Assembly: GCF_003240585.1 (NCBI RefSeq)
Contig: NZ_PCDP01000038.1
Span: 62,001 to 126,000, forward strand
Direction of reading: 5' to 3'
From: Arminella tubonensis
Lineage (GTDB): Bacteria > Pseudomonadota > Alphaproteobacteria > Rhizobiales > Rhizobiaceae
DNA: 64,000 bases
The position numbers were made by a program, and so were the translations under genes. The first letter of the stretch is position 1, and each line of letters opens with the position of its first letter. Shown in pieces: positions 44,373-52,267 of the stretch. The notes beneath the pieces are model-generated. The model was given only the letters and a program-made list of their open reading frames with translations, ran no database searches and was not told the DNA's origin.

Positions 44373-44812
44373 GGTGCGATTTCCTTGCGAATTTGTTCGA
44401 TCGTCGCAGCGGGCATTTCCTGGTTGTTCAGGATGCCATCCTCGACCGTGTAGAGACCCCGGATAGCCTTGAGGGCATCGAAGGCGCGACCGGTAGCGAC
44501 GAGACCGTCGACACGCTTCAGCTCGGCCAGAACTTCCTCGTTCTTGAAGCAGGTCAACAACATCACGATCGACTTGCGGAACATCGTCGTCGACTGTTCC
44601 TTGCCTTCCGGATTGATGAGGATCATCTGCGCTATGAAATAGAGCTGGCGAAGCGGTGTCGTTGCGTCTTCCGGCTGGAGAACGTGGTTCTCGAGAAGGA
44701 AGGTCACGTCGTTCAGGAACTCCAAAGCGACCTTGCGGTCTACGCGAAGCACGGCCCCATTTATGAAGATTTTCTCACCGGCTTTTAGCGATATACGAAG
44801 GGTACTTTTCAT
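44363..44812 (-). CDS. flbT: Flagellin synthesis repressor FlbT
   Basis: This 149-residue protein is FlbT, a post-transcriptional regulator known from Caulobacter to bind the 5' UTR of flagellin mRNA and limit its translation. Family features are STLRISLKAGEKIFINGAVLR at the N-terminus (shortened: LRISLKAGEKIFINGAV) and LLENHVLQPEDATTPLRQLYF (QPEDATTPLRQLYF). It overlaps flaF by four bases and flgD by ten. Confidence 0.92.
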   Translation of the reverse strand: MKSTLRISLKAGEKIFINGAVLRVDRKVALEFLNDVTFLLENHVLQPEDATTPLRQLYFIAQMILINPEGKEQSTTMFRKSIVMLLTCFKNEEVLAELKRVDGLVATGRAFDALKAIRGLYTVEDGILNNQEMPAATIEQIRKEIAPWR

Positions 44813-45156
44813 TTAAGTCCATCCCTGATGATGGTGGTGACATCGATGATGCCCTGATAATTCGTCGACTGCCGCTTCCTGATCCTCTCGCATTCCTTCA
44901 ATATCCAGATGGCGATAGAGATGAGATTGGCGCGCAGCTGTATCTCAAGCTGATTTTCGGGGTTCTTCAGATCCTCGATGAAAGCGACCCAAACCCGTCT
45001 GGTGTAAAACAGAGCCTCGATTGCTTCCCGAGAGTATTTTTCTTTTTCTTTTGCCGCGGCCAGGAGAGCTATCGAGCGGTCCAGGACCTGGCGCTCCCGT
45101 TCCCTGGCGTCGACCACCGCATCCTGCATGACTTCCGCATATGAGAACTGATACAT
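44809..45156 (-). CDS. flaF: Flagellar regulator FlaF
   Basis: This 115-residue protein is FlaF, the partner of FlbT in alphaproteobacteria, needed for flagellin production or secretion. Features: YAEVMQDAVVDARERERQVLDR near the start (shortened AVVDARERERQVLD) and LRANLISIAIWILKECERIR (about 76-95), the FlaF hydrophobic-helix core. Between flgL and flbT, with a four-base overlap with flbT. Confidence 0.92.
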   Translation of the reverse strand: MYQFSYAEVMQDAVVDARERERQVLDRSIALLAAAKEKEKYSREAIEALFYTRRVWVAFIEDLKNPENQLEIQLRANLISIAIWILKECERIRKRQSTNYQGIIDVTTIIRDGLK

Positions 45157-45191
45157 TCATGCATCCTCTTATTCTTGCGAACCCTTGATCA

Positions 45192-46286
45192 TCAAAGGTA
45201 ATTCACGAGACTCAACTGCTGTATTTTCGAGACGATTGTGTAAGCGGTCTGAAGTTGCGTTTCCAAACTGTTGACCTTGGTCGAGGCCTCGTAGGGATCG
45301 ACGCCCTGCAGATCGACGATGTTGTTGTTGAAGATGTCCTTCTGGGCATTCAACGCGTCGTCCGCCTTGGTGGCGCGCGACTGGGAAAGACCCAGCTGGC
45401 TTGCCTGATTGTTCAAGCCATCGACCGCCTGGCGGGCATAGCTGGTGGCCTGGTCGGTGACCGCATTCGCAGCGTCCGGGCTCAAGGTCAGTCCCGACAA
45501 TGCGGTCGTCACCGTTGCTGCCAGCGCCAGATAGCGCATACCTGGGCCGTTCGCGTTGGTGGAGGTTTCAACCACCTCCGAGTTGCTGATCCGGCTCGTC
45601 AGGTTCTGGCTGGATGCGCTCGACCAGGTCGACCAATCCGGTATGGTTATCGTAGCGCCGCCAGAGTCGGTGAGGACCGGCGGTACTGGCGAAGCAGGCG
45701 TTCCCGAGAATGCAGGCTCCACGTAGCTGGTGATGAACGACGTCATCTGGGTGCCGGTGAGCGCGTTTACCGCCACGCCCTGGGTGGCCGCATAGGCCGT
45801 CAACGCGGTCTGAATGGTTGACGTCGCGGTAGCGGTATTGTCTGTCAGCGGCTGCACGTCGGTGTTGGTGCCGGCGAAGATGTACTGGCCGCCAAGCATG
45901 GTGTTTCCGGCGCCGACGAGACTGCTCAGTGCATCGGTCGCAGTCTGCTGCGTCAGCGTTGCGCTGGATCCATCCTTGTTGCCGCGAAGCGCGATGAGCT
46001 GGTTCATGAAATCCTGCGCCGCCGTCGTCATGTTCTTCATGGCGTCCTGCGAGGCGGTCATTCTGCCCTCAGCAATGGAATTGCTGCCAAGAATGGCGTC
46101 GATGCGCGAGGTCTCGCGGGTCAGGTCGATGCTCTGTGCCGTCTGCCCACCGAGCGAAACACCGATATCGGCGTAGACACCCGTCGTCGCCTCGAGCGAG
46201 GCCTGCGTCATGTCGTTCTGCGACTGCCGGATGGTCAGCCGCATGGCATTTTGGATCGCGTTGCTTGAGATCGTGGAAAGTTTCAT
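45192..46286 (-). CDS. flgL: Hook-filament junction protein FlgL
   Basis: This 364-residue hook-associated protein has a flagellin-like N-terminal helix (MKLSTISSNAIQNAMRLTIR, residues 1-20) and C-terminal helix (SLETQLQTAYTIVSKIQQLS) that form the D0/D1 coiled coils. FlgL joins the hook-associated ring (with FlgK) to the filament. It lies three bases after flgK, coupled with it. The middle part is low in family similarity, as usual. Confidence 0.92.
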   Translation of the reverse strand: MKLSTISSNAIQNAMRLTIRQSQNDMTQASLEATTGVYADIGVSLGGQTAQSIDLTRETSRIDAILGSNSIAEGRMTASQDAMKNMTTAAQDFMNQLIALRGNKDGSSATLTQQTATDALSSLVGAGNTMLGGQYIFAGTNTDVQPLTDNTATATSTIQTALTAYAATQGVAVNALTGTQMTSFITSYVEPAFSGTPASPVPPVLTDSGGATITIPDWSTWSSASSQNLTSRISNSEVVETSTNANGPGMRYLALAATVTTALSGLTLSPDAANAVTDQATSYARQAVDGLNNQASQLGLSQSRATKADDALNAQKDIFNNNIVDLQGVDPYEASTKVNSLETQLQTAYTIVSKIQQLSLVNYL

Positions 46287-46289
46287 CGC

Positions 46290-47780
46290 TTAGCTCGCAA
46301 TATCTAGAACTGCTTGAAGCATCTCGTTGACGGCATTCAATATCTTCGTGCCGGCCTTGTAGGACTGCTCGATGTCCATCATCAGTGTCAGCTCTTCGTC
46401 CAGATTGACGCCCGTTCCGTTGGAGTAGGCGTCGCTTGAGCGAGACAGGGCCGCCGACGTATTCTCCGCGCCCGACGTTGCCGCGCTGCGCTGCGCTTCC
46501 AGCCAGCCCACGGAACCGGAGGAGAAGCTGAGAATATTCGTGCTGGTATCGACGCCGGCCGTCGGATCGAACGTCATATCGGCGTTCATCGCAGTGCCGT
46601 AGTTGTCGAGCCGCGTGGAGTAGCTGGCATCGCCGCTGGTGTTTTCGACGTAGCCGGTCCCGTTGATGCCGCCGTCGCGCAGAAGATTGGGATTGCCGCC
46701 CTGCGAGGTGATCAGCGACGAACTGACTGTGATCGTTCCAGCGATGCCGGGGATTACGGTGCTTGTCGTCGGCGTATAGGGCGTAGCGCCACCTGCGGGC
46801 GACCAGGTGAATAGGCCAGGCAATGTCGGCGCAGCCGGCGTACCCGTTCCCTTTTCCGAAAACATGGTCACGAGGCCACGGGCGATCTCATCGAGCTGGC
46901 TCTGATATGTCGGCGCCGTCTCGTCTCGAACCTGCAGCAGCGCCTGCAACGTCCCCTGCCCGGTGGTGGCCGCGCCGGTTCCGGCATCGACGGCTACTCC
47001 GTCGATGTAGACCGCGTTGCCCGTAGTAGATGCGCTATAGGCATTCGTCGGGCTGAAGGTCACCGTGCGCGGCAAGGTCTCGAAGAGGGTCGTTCCCTCT
47101 GACGTGTAGAGCGCCATGTCGTTGTTGTCGCGCGTAACAGTCGTGACACCGACGATCGACGAGATCTGCTTGAGCACGCTATCGCGCTGGTCGAGCGCAT
47201 CGGCCAGCGCTGTCGACGTGTTGCCGCCGAGAGCCGTTGCCGATTTGACCGCATCGTTTGCGGTCTGGAATTGCGTCAACAGCTTGTTCAGCGTGTCGAC
47301 ATTCGTCTTGATTTCCTTGTCGGCGCTGGTGCGCACCGCCTGGACAGCGTTCGTCGCGTTGTTGAGCGAGGTGGCGACGTCCTGGGCGGCGGTTATCGCC
47401 GCCTGTGCCGCTGTCGTACTGTTGGGCGAGCCGGCATAGGTCGTCAGTGCCTTTTGGAAAGCACTGAGATACGTCGCAGGCGCCAACTCGCTGTCGTTGC
47501 CGCCCACGGTACCCGATTGAATGTCGGTGAGCCCCTGCAGCACCCGCTGCTGGGCCGCGTCGCTTGATGTGCTGCTCAAAAACTGACGCTGGAGGGACGG
47601 CTGCTGATTGCGGGCAATCTGCACCACCTGGGCACCGCCCGACGAGACGGTCAATACCGCCTGGCGCCGGACGTAGTCTGCATTGTTCGCGTTGGAGATA
47701 TTGTTCGATACGACGCTGCTCTGCGTGCCCGTATTGTTGAATATCGACTGCGCGGTATTGAGTGCCGAAGTGAGTGACAT
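46290..47780 (-). CDS. flgK: Hook-associated protein FlgK
   Basis: This 496-residue junction protein starts with SLTSALNTAQSIFNNTGTQS and the rod/hook signature VVSNNISNANNADYVRRQAV (about 24-43). The C-terminus has LDEELTLMMDIEQSYKAGTK, typical of FlgK (shortened ELTLMMDIEQSYKAG). It forms the first ring between hook and filament. Ser/Thr/Ala-rich centre as in other rhizobial FlgK. It follows flgE by 22 bases. Confidence 0.93.
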   Translation of the reverse strand: MSLTSALNTAQSIFNNTGTQSSVVSNNISNANNADYVRRQAVLTVSSGGAQVVQIARNQQPSLQRQFLSSTSSDAAQQRVLQGLTDIQSGTVGGNDSELAPATYLSAFQKALTTYAGSPNSTTAAQAAITAAQDVATSLNNATNAVQAVRTSADKEIKTNVDTLNKLLTQFQTANDAVKSATALGGNTSTALADALDQRDSVLKQISSIVGVTTVTRDNNDMALYTSEGTTLFETLPRTVTFSPTNAYSASTTGNAVYIDGVAVDAGTGAATTGQGTLQALLQVRDETAPTYQSQLDEIARGLVTMFSEKGTGTPAAPTLPGLFTWSPAGGATPYTPTTSTVIPGIAGTITVSSSLITSQGGNPNLLRDGGINGTGYVENTSGDASYSTRLDNYGTAMNADMTFDPTAGVDTSTNILSFSSGSVGWLEAQRSAATSGAENTSAALSRSSDAYSNGTGVNLDEELTLMMDIEQSYKAGTKILNAVNEMLQAVLDIAS

Positions 47781-47802
47781 GGTCGCCCTCTAACTCTTAA
47801 TT

Positions 47803-49095
47803 TTACCGTTGGAGGTTCACAAGAACGTCCATCAGGTCGGACCCGGTCTGGAACACCTTGGAATTTGCCGTGTAGCTCTTCTGAGCCTCGATCATGTTCG
47901 TCAGCTCGCTTGCGAGGTCGACGTTGGATTCTTCGAGGGCGCTGGACTGGATGTAGCCGAACTGGCCGGACTGCGGGAAACCGGTGATTGTCACGCCGGA
48001 CTCGCCGTTGGCAGAATAGACATTGCCACTCTGCAGGGTGAGTTTGTCAGGACTTGCAACGGTTGCCAGCGGAATCTGATAGAGATTTTTGGTGCTGCCG
48101 TCGCCGTAAAGCGCGGCGACGGTTCCGTCCTTGCCAATCGTGACGCTCTTCACTGCATTCGGCGCCTGGCCGTTAACGTCACCAGTTGCTGTGAAGCTGG
48201 CCGCGAGCTGGGTGAACCCCGACATATCCATGGAAATCGTGCGGGCGGGAGTGCCGTCCGTGATGACCAGCGGGGCGGTGGAAGTGATCGTGCCTGCACT
48301 GGCTGCCGGCGTCGTGATCAACTGGCCGCTGCTATCGAATTTCATGGTGCCAGACCCAAGGGGGGCCGAACTGGCCGCACCATATGGAAACGGCGTGGTC
48401 CCGGTGCTCGCGTCTGCGTGATTATAGACTGCAACATCCCAGGCATTGGTGCCTGTCTTGGTGAGGTAGACGTCGTAGGTAATCGCGTTGCCCTGGCTAT
48501 CATAGGCAATCACGGAGCTCTTTTCCGAGTAGGTCGAGGCAGAGGTGTTGGTACCCGCTCCGTTGGCAGTAATGGCCGCGTCATTCGAATTCAAATTGCC
48601 TGAGTAGCTACCGCTAGTCGAAGCGATTGCGGTCAGGCCGGTCTGATTGACATTGATCGGAACGAGGCCGCTGAAGCCGTTGACGACGACGGACGGCGCG
48701 CCCGAGCCATACGAATAACCCATGAGCGTGAAGCCGGCCGAGTTTACCAGATTTCCCGAGCTGTCAGGCTGGAAGTCGCCGGCACGGGTCATGTAGGGCG
48801 TTCCGGCGGCATCCTGCACAACGAAGAAGCCGCTGCCCTGAATAGCGAGATCGGTACCTGACGTGGTGTAGGAAACATCGCCCTGTTGATCGATCGCGTA
48901 GCGAACGGTCGTTTCGACGCCACCGGAATTGTAGTTTCCCGAACCCGACGGCAGAACGAGGGAGGAGAAGCTGGTGGAAGCTTCCTTGTAACCGGTTGTG
49001 TTGGAATTCGCGATATTATCCGAAACCGTGCTCAAACGGTTTGCCTGGGCATTCATCCCTGAAACCGCCGTCTTCATGCTGCCGAAAATGCTCAT
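47803..49095 (-). CDS. flgE: Flagellar hook protein FlgE
   Basis: This 430-residue hook subunit has the N-terminal rod signature SGMNAQANRLSTVSDNIANS (about 13-32), followed by NTTGYKEASTSFSSLV. The C-terminus LASELTNMIEAQKSYTANSK (about 398-417) ends with VFQTGSDLMDVLVNLQR. It heads the flgE-flgK-flgL-flaF-flbT-flgD-fliQ-flhA-fliR block. GAGGA precedes its start, and the gap of 126 bases to rem may hold its own promoter. Confidence 0.94.
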   Translation of the reverse strand: MSIFGSMKTAVSGMNAQANRLSTVSDNIANSNTTGYKEASTSFSSLVLPSGSGNYNSGGVETTVRYAIDQQGDVSYTTSGTDLAIQGSGFFVVQDAAGTPYMTRAGDFQPDSSGNLVNSAGFTLMGYSYGSGAPSVVVNGFSGLVPINVNQTGLTAIASTSGSYSGNLNSNDAAITANGAGTNTSASTYSEKSSVIAYDSQGNAITYDVYLTKTGTNAWDVAVYNHADASTGTTPFPYGAASSAPLGSGTMKFDSSGQLITTPAASAGTITSTAPLVITDGTPARTISMDMSGFTQLAASFTATGDVNGQAPNAVKSVTIGKDGTVAALYGDGSTKNLYQIPLATVASPDKLTLQSGNVYSANGESGVTITGFPQSGQFGYIQSSALEESNVDLASELTNMIEAQKSYTANSKVFQTGSDLMDVLVNLQR

Positions 49096-49221
49096 GTGAA
49101 AATCCTCATTTTCCTCGTGATCGCAAGACTAAGTGGCCTGCCTTGCGTGAAGCTGTCTGGAGAGGAAAAGCCGGTCATCATGAAGCAGCTTCTCAGGGAT
49201 GCGAGTGACTGCCTTTCGGCA

Positions 49222-49893
49222 TCAGTTCCAGTCGATGCAATATCCAAGGAACCGCTTGGAATCGACCGGATCGAAGCCGAGCTTCTTGCGCAGTTTCTTG
49301 CGCAGCTTCGAGATGTGGCTTTCAACGACGTTCTCCTCGACCTCTTCGTCGAAGATGCCGTAGATCGCGCTGAAGATCTGGGTCTTGGTGACCCGGCGTC
49401 CGCGATTGGAAATCAGGTATTCGAGGATGCGCCGTTCGCGACGTGGCAGGGCGAAAACGTCGCCGCCGATCTCAGGGTCGCGACCGTCGGAGAATACCCT
49501 GATGGAGCCGACTTCCGTGTAGTTGGCGATCGCCTTGAGACGGCGGCGGATGGCGGCGGCGCGGGCAAGGATTTCCCTTGGATGAACCGGCTTGCGGACG
49601 ACGTCATCGACGCCGCAATCAAAGAGCGCCAGAGTCGCCTCAAGCGAAGGATGGTCGCTGACCGCTATAACAGGGGCAAGCGACCTATCGCGGATTGCGC
49701 GTGGGAGCTGGTGAACGTGCTGTCCCTGGCCGATCAGAAACGCCTCCACAGCTGCAATATCGCCGTCGGCTGCGGTCTGTACCCACTCGCCGAATTCCCG
49801 GGGATCGAACCCCGTGGAAGGAATGCCTTCGCGCCCAAAAAGAGAAGTGTATCCGTCTTTAACGAGCTCTCGCTCATCAACCACTACGATCAT
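49222..49893 (-). CDS. rem: OmpR-type motility activator Rem (atypical receiver)
   Basis: This 223-residue regulator has an N-terminal receiver-like domain (1-115) and a C-terminal winged helix (about 130-220) with LPRRERRILEYLISNRGRRV and ENVVESHISKLRKKLRKKLG. In Sinorhizobium, Rem is the growth-phase-dependent activator of class III-type flagellar genes, under VisNR. In the receiver the acidic pair is D6-E7, and the conserved Lys is in VVRKPVHP. By alignment with the usual VLLD motif, the phospho-accepting position appears to be Glu50 (DIAAVEAF), so classical phosphorylation is doubtful. It has its own upstream region with a palindrome. Confidence 0.9.
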   Translation of the reverse strand: MIVVVDERELVKDGYTSLFGREGIPSTGFDPREFGEWVQTAADGDIAAVEAFLIGQGQHVHQLPRAIRDRSLAPVIAVSDHPSLEATLALFDCGVDDVVRKPVHPREILARAAAIRRRLKAIANYTEVGSIRVFSDGRDPEIGGDVFALPRRERRILEYLISNRGRRVTKTQIFSAIYGIFDEEVEENVVESHISKLRKKLRKKLGFDPVDSKRFLGYCIDWN

Positions 49894-50173
49894 TCGTCCG
49901 CCTCCGAATCAGTTGTGGTGTTTCCGATGCGCTATGGGTACGAATCGGGCGAATCACGAACAACTGCAGGAAGTGAGTGACGTAAATTAACCATTGCTTA
50001 AGATTTAGGATGCGATTTGACCTACATTTAGTAGGTGCTGTGCCATTTATATACAAGAAAGCGGTGGAAAAATTAATACATTGTGAAGGTCCGTCTTGCC
50101 TTCCATTTTTTGTCCGCATTGTCGCCATAATGGACGGAGTGCCAATGTGATAAAAATGCAACTTAATGGCTAA
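49894..50173. other. rem promoter region
   Basis: About 280 AT-rich bases between the lytic transglycosylase stop and the rem start, no ORF of note. On the minus strand a TATATAA element lies near 50048-50055. A symmetrical ACCTAC-N5-GTAGGT is listed separately. Confidence 0.55.
50020..50036. promoter_or_regulatory. Palindrome ACCTAC-N5-GTAGGT upstream of rem
   Basis: Six-base perfect arms with a five-base centre (ATTTA) are placed about 130 bases upstream of the rem start and just downstream of a TATATAA element on the minus strand. LuxR-type dimers such as VisN/VisR bind inverted repeats of this size, and they activate rem in Sinorhizobium. Binding here is inference; the location could also suit a repressor. 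Confidence 0.45.
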
Positions 50174-50779
50174 TCAATTTTGACAAAAAGTGGCTGCGTT
50201 CGGGGTCCACTTGCCATAGCCGGTCGCCACCAGATTGGCGATGACCCGACAGACATAGATCTTCTGCTCGGGATTGTTGTTCGGGCCTGCGTGGTAGCGT
50301 GCAACCGCCATGGTCCAGGTGTCATGCCTGTCGTGCAAATCGCGGAGGAATTTCGCGGCATATTCGACGTTTGCGTGGGGGTCGAACATGGCCTCGACGG
50401 AGGCAAAATTCTCGCCATGGAAGTACTGGTTGATCTGCATGCAACCGACGTCGATCAGCTTGGCGCCCGCTTGTCTTGCCATCGCGAACTGCTGCAGCGC
50501 GGCATCTTCGGATGGCGGGAAAAACGGCTTTCCCTCGATGTTCATCGCGTACGGATAAAGCGATCCCCTGCGCCCGGTTTCCGTCAGCCCGACCGAGTAG
50601 AGAATGCCCTCGGGGATGCCATATTTCGCGGCTGCGGACTGTATTTCGCGCTCGCAAAGGCCATCCGCCGATGCTTCGGCGCTAGAGATAGACGCTACCA
50701 GAGCGACCGCGCTGAGAGCCGCCAGAAACGCCGTCGTCCACGGCCACGTCCTTCGAGCTCCGGCCACTGTCGTTTCCAT
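50174..50779 (-). CDS. Flagellar-cluster lytic transglycosylase
   Basis: This 201-residue exported protein has a signal peptide (about residues 15-36, TAFLAALSAVALVASISSAEA cut near SAEA/SADG). An SLT-type lysozyme-like domain follows: CEREIQSAAAKYGIPEGILY, then SVGLTETGRRG with the likely catalytic Glu, then VGCMQINQYFHGENFASVEA (shortened GCMQINQYFHG) and VARYHAGPN. It probably opens peptidoglycan for rod insertion, complementing the FlgJ that lacks a muramidase domain. The ATG at 50779 lies inside fliK, giving a 98-base overlap; earlier in-frame starts read through low-complexity fliK sequence. Confidence 0.82.
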   Translation of the reverse strand: METTVAGARRTWPWTTAFLAALSAVALVASISSAEASADGLCEREIQSAAAKYGIPEGILYSVGLTETGRRGSLYPYAMNIEGKPFFPPSEDAALQQFAMARQAGAKLIDVGCMQINQYFHGENFASVEAMFDPHANVEYAAKFLRDLHDRHDTWTMAVARYHAGPNNNPEQKIYVCRVIANLVATGYGKWTPNAATFCQN

Positions 50780-52265
50780 TCGTCTGTTGCCCTGTGTAGC
50801 CCTGCCGTCTCGCCTGCGCCTCGCTGCCCTGCCCCTGGTTGGCGGTGGACTGCTGCTGCGACTGCTGGCCCTGGAAGCCCGGCTGGCTCTGTCTGTCGCC
50901 TCCGTCGGACGCCGCCGGCGACATCGAAACCGTAATGCGATCGACGGCAAAACCCTGTGCTCGGAGCGCGTCCACCATCTTGCTCTGGTCGTTGGTCAGC
51001 TGGCGATAGGCCTCCGCGGACTGAACCTTGAGATCAACGGTCAACTGATCTCCCGACAGCCGCATGTTGGCCGTCACAAGACCGAGGTCGATCGGATTCA
51101 TCTGGATTTTCAGCGTATTGACGACTTTGCCGGTGCTGGTCGCGCTGTCGGCGCTGGCCATCGCCGAGCTCGATCGCATGGTTGCCGCCCACTCCTTGTC
51201 ACCGGACAACGCACCTGTGACGAGCGACGAATTGGAACCATCGGCGAGCCCGAGGAAGCGGCGCGAGTCGAGCACGGTTATGGTATCGCCTGTGCCGCCT
51301 GTCGTGGTCTTGACGTCGAGTTGTGCGGTGTCGTCGCTGCCTTTGCCGATCGACATATCCATCGAGCCGCTGCGGCCGTTGGCACGAACGAGCTTGAACG
51401 TCTGCGCGGCGCCGTCCGTCGTCGTCGCCGGTGCGGCATCGGTGCCGATGACATCCGACAAGCTGGTCATCTTGTCTGTGGCGACCTTCGAAAGCGGCTG
51501 CTCAGGCGCCGGCTCTGCCGGCGTCTGTGTATCAGCGGCGGCGAATGCGGCAGCGACGGTTTGGAGGATAGCCGGGGCCGCGTTTACCTGGGGAACATTG
51601 AGCAGCGACAGTGCGTCCGATACGGCGCCGCTCGCATCGGGAGCCGGCGTGTCTGTCGGTTTGCTGTCGGCAGAGTCGGTCGTCTTAACTGCCTTATCAG
51701 GATCGGTTGCATCAGTCTGAACGGCCGGGACCTGCGCAATCTGATCCGTCGGAACCGTGGCAGCCAGTTGCTGAACCGGGTCGCCGGTCGGATTCGCGGC
51801 ATCTACAGCCGGCATCACGTCAGTCGAGGGTGCGGCATCTGTCGGCTGCGACTGGTCGGCCAGTGCCGGCTTCTGCAGGCCCAGAAGCGACTTCGGGAAA
51901 CCGGAAAGCAACGGCGGCGTCTTCAGGCCGGTCGGAACCGTTTGACCCTTGACGTCGGTCGGTGAGCCGGCAGCATTGGTCGCCATCGATGCATCCTCAG
52001 CCGTTGTGGTGTCTGCTGCCGTGGCCGCGCCGCTCGGGTCGCTGGAAGGGGCCGTGTCCGCATTGGCATCGGAATCCGATTGCGGGGCGGTCTGGCCGTC
52101 ATCCTTTGCCGCGCTCGACGCTGGCTGCCGCCCGCCGCCGCCGGAGCCTGACAGAGCGAGCAAGAACGCCTTGCCATTGTCATCCTGGTTGGCGCTGCGG
52201 CCGCTTCTCGACGCCGTCAGGGCATCGAGGCCAGACGGCGCATTCTGAATAGCGATATCCACCAT
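50682..52265 (-). CDS. fliK: Flagellar hook-length regulator FliK (formerly MotD)
   Basis: This 527-residue protein is rich in Ala, Thr, Asp and Gln for its first 380 residues (secreted, disordered ruler part). Its folded FliK C-terminal domain (about 385-470) has LKIQMNPIDLGLVTANMRLS and LTVDLKVQSAEAYRQL, with a Gln/Ser-rich tail. In S. meliloti MotD was shown to be the hook-length regulator and renamed FliK. It follows motC by two bases. The tail overlaps the transglycosylase start. Confidence 0.88.
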   Translation of the reverse strand: MVDIAIQNAPSGLDALTASRSGRSANQDDNGKAFLLALSGSGGGGRQPASSAAKDDGQTAPQSDSDANADTAPSSDPSGAATAADTTTAEDASMATNAAGSPTDVKGQTVPTGLKTPPLLSGFPKSLLGLQKPALADQSQPTDAAPSTDVMPAVDAANPTGDPVQQLAATVPTDQIAQVPAVQTDATDPDKAVKTTDSADSKPTDTPAPDASGAVSDALSLLNVPQVNAAPAILQTVAAAFAAADTQTPAEPAPEQPLSKVATDKMTSLSDVIGTDAAPATTTDGAAQTFKLVRANGRSGSMDMSIGKGSDDTAQLDVKTTTGGTGDTITVLDSRRFLGLADGSNSSLVTGALSGDKEWAATMRSSSAMASADSATSTGKVVNTLKIQMNPIDLGLVTANMRLSGDQLTVDLKVQSAEAYRQLTNDQSKMVDALRAQGFAVDRITVSMSPAASDGGDRQSQPGFQGQQSQQQSTANQGQGSEAQARRQGYTGQQTNGNDSGRSSKDVAVDDGVSGGSQRGRSGSVYL

Positions 52266-52267
52266 GG

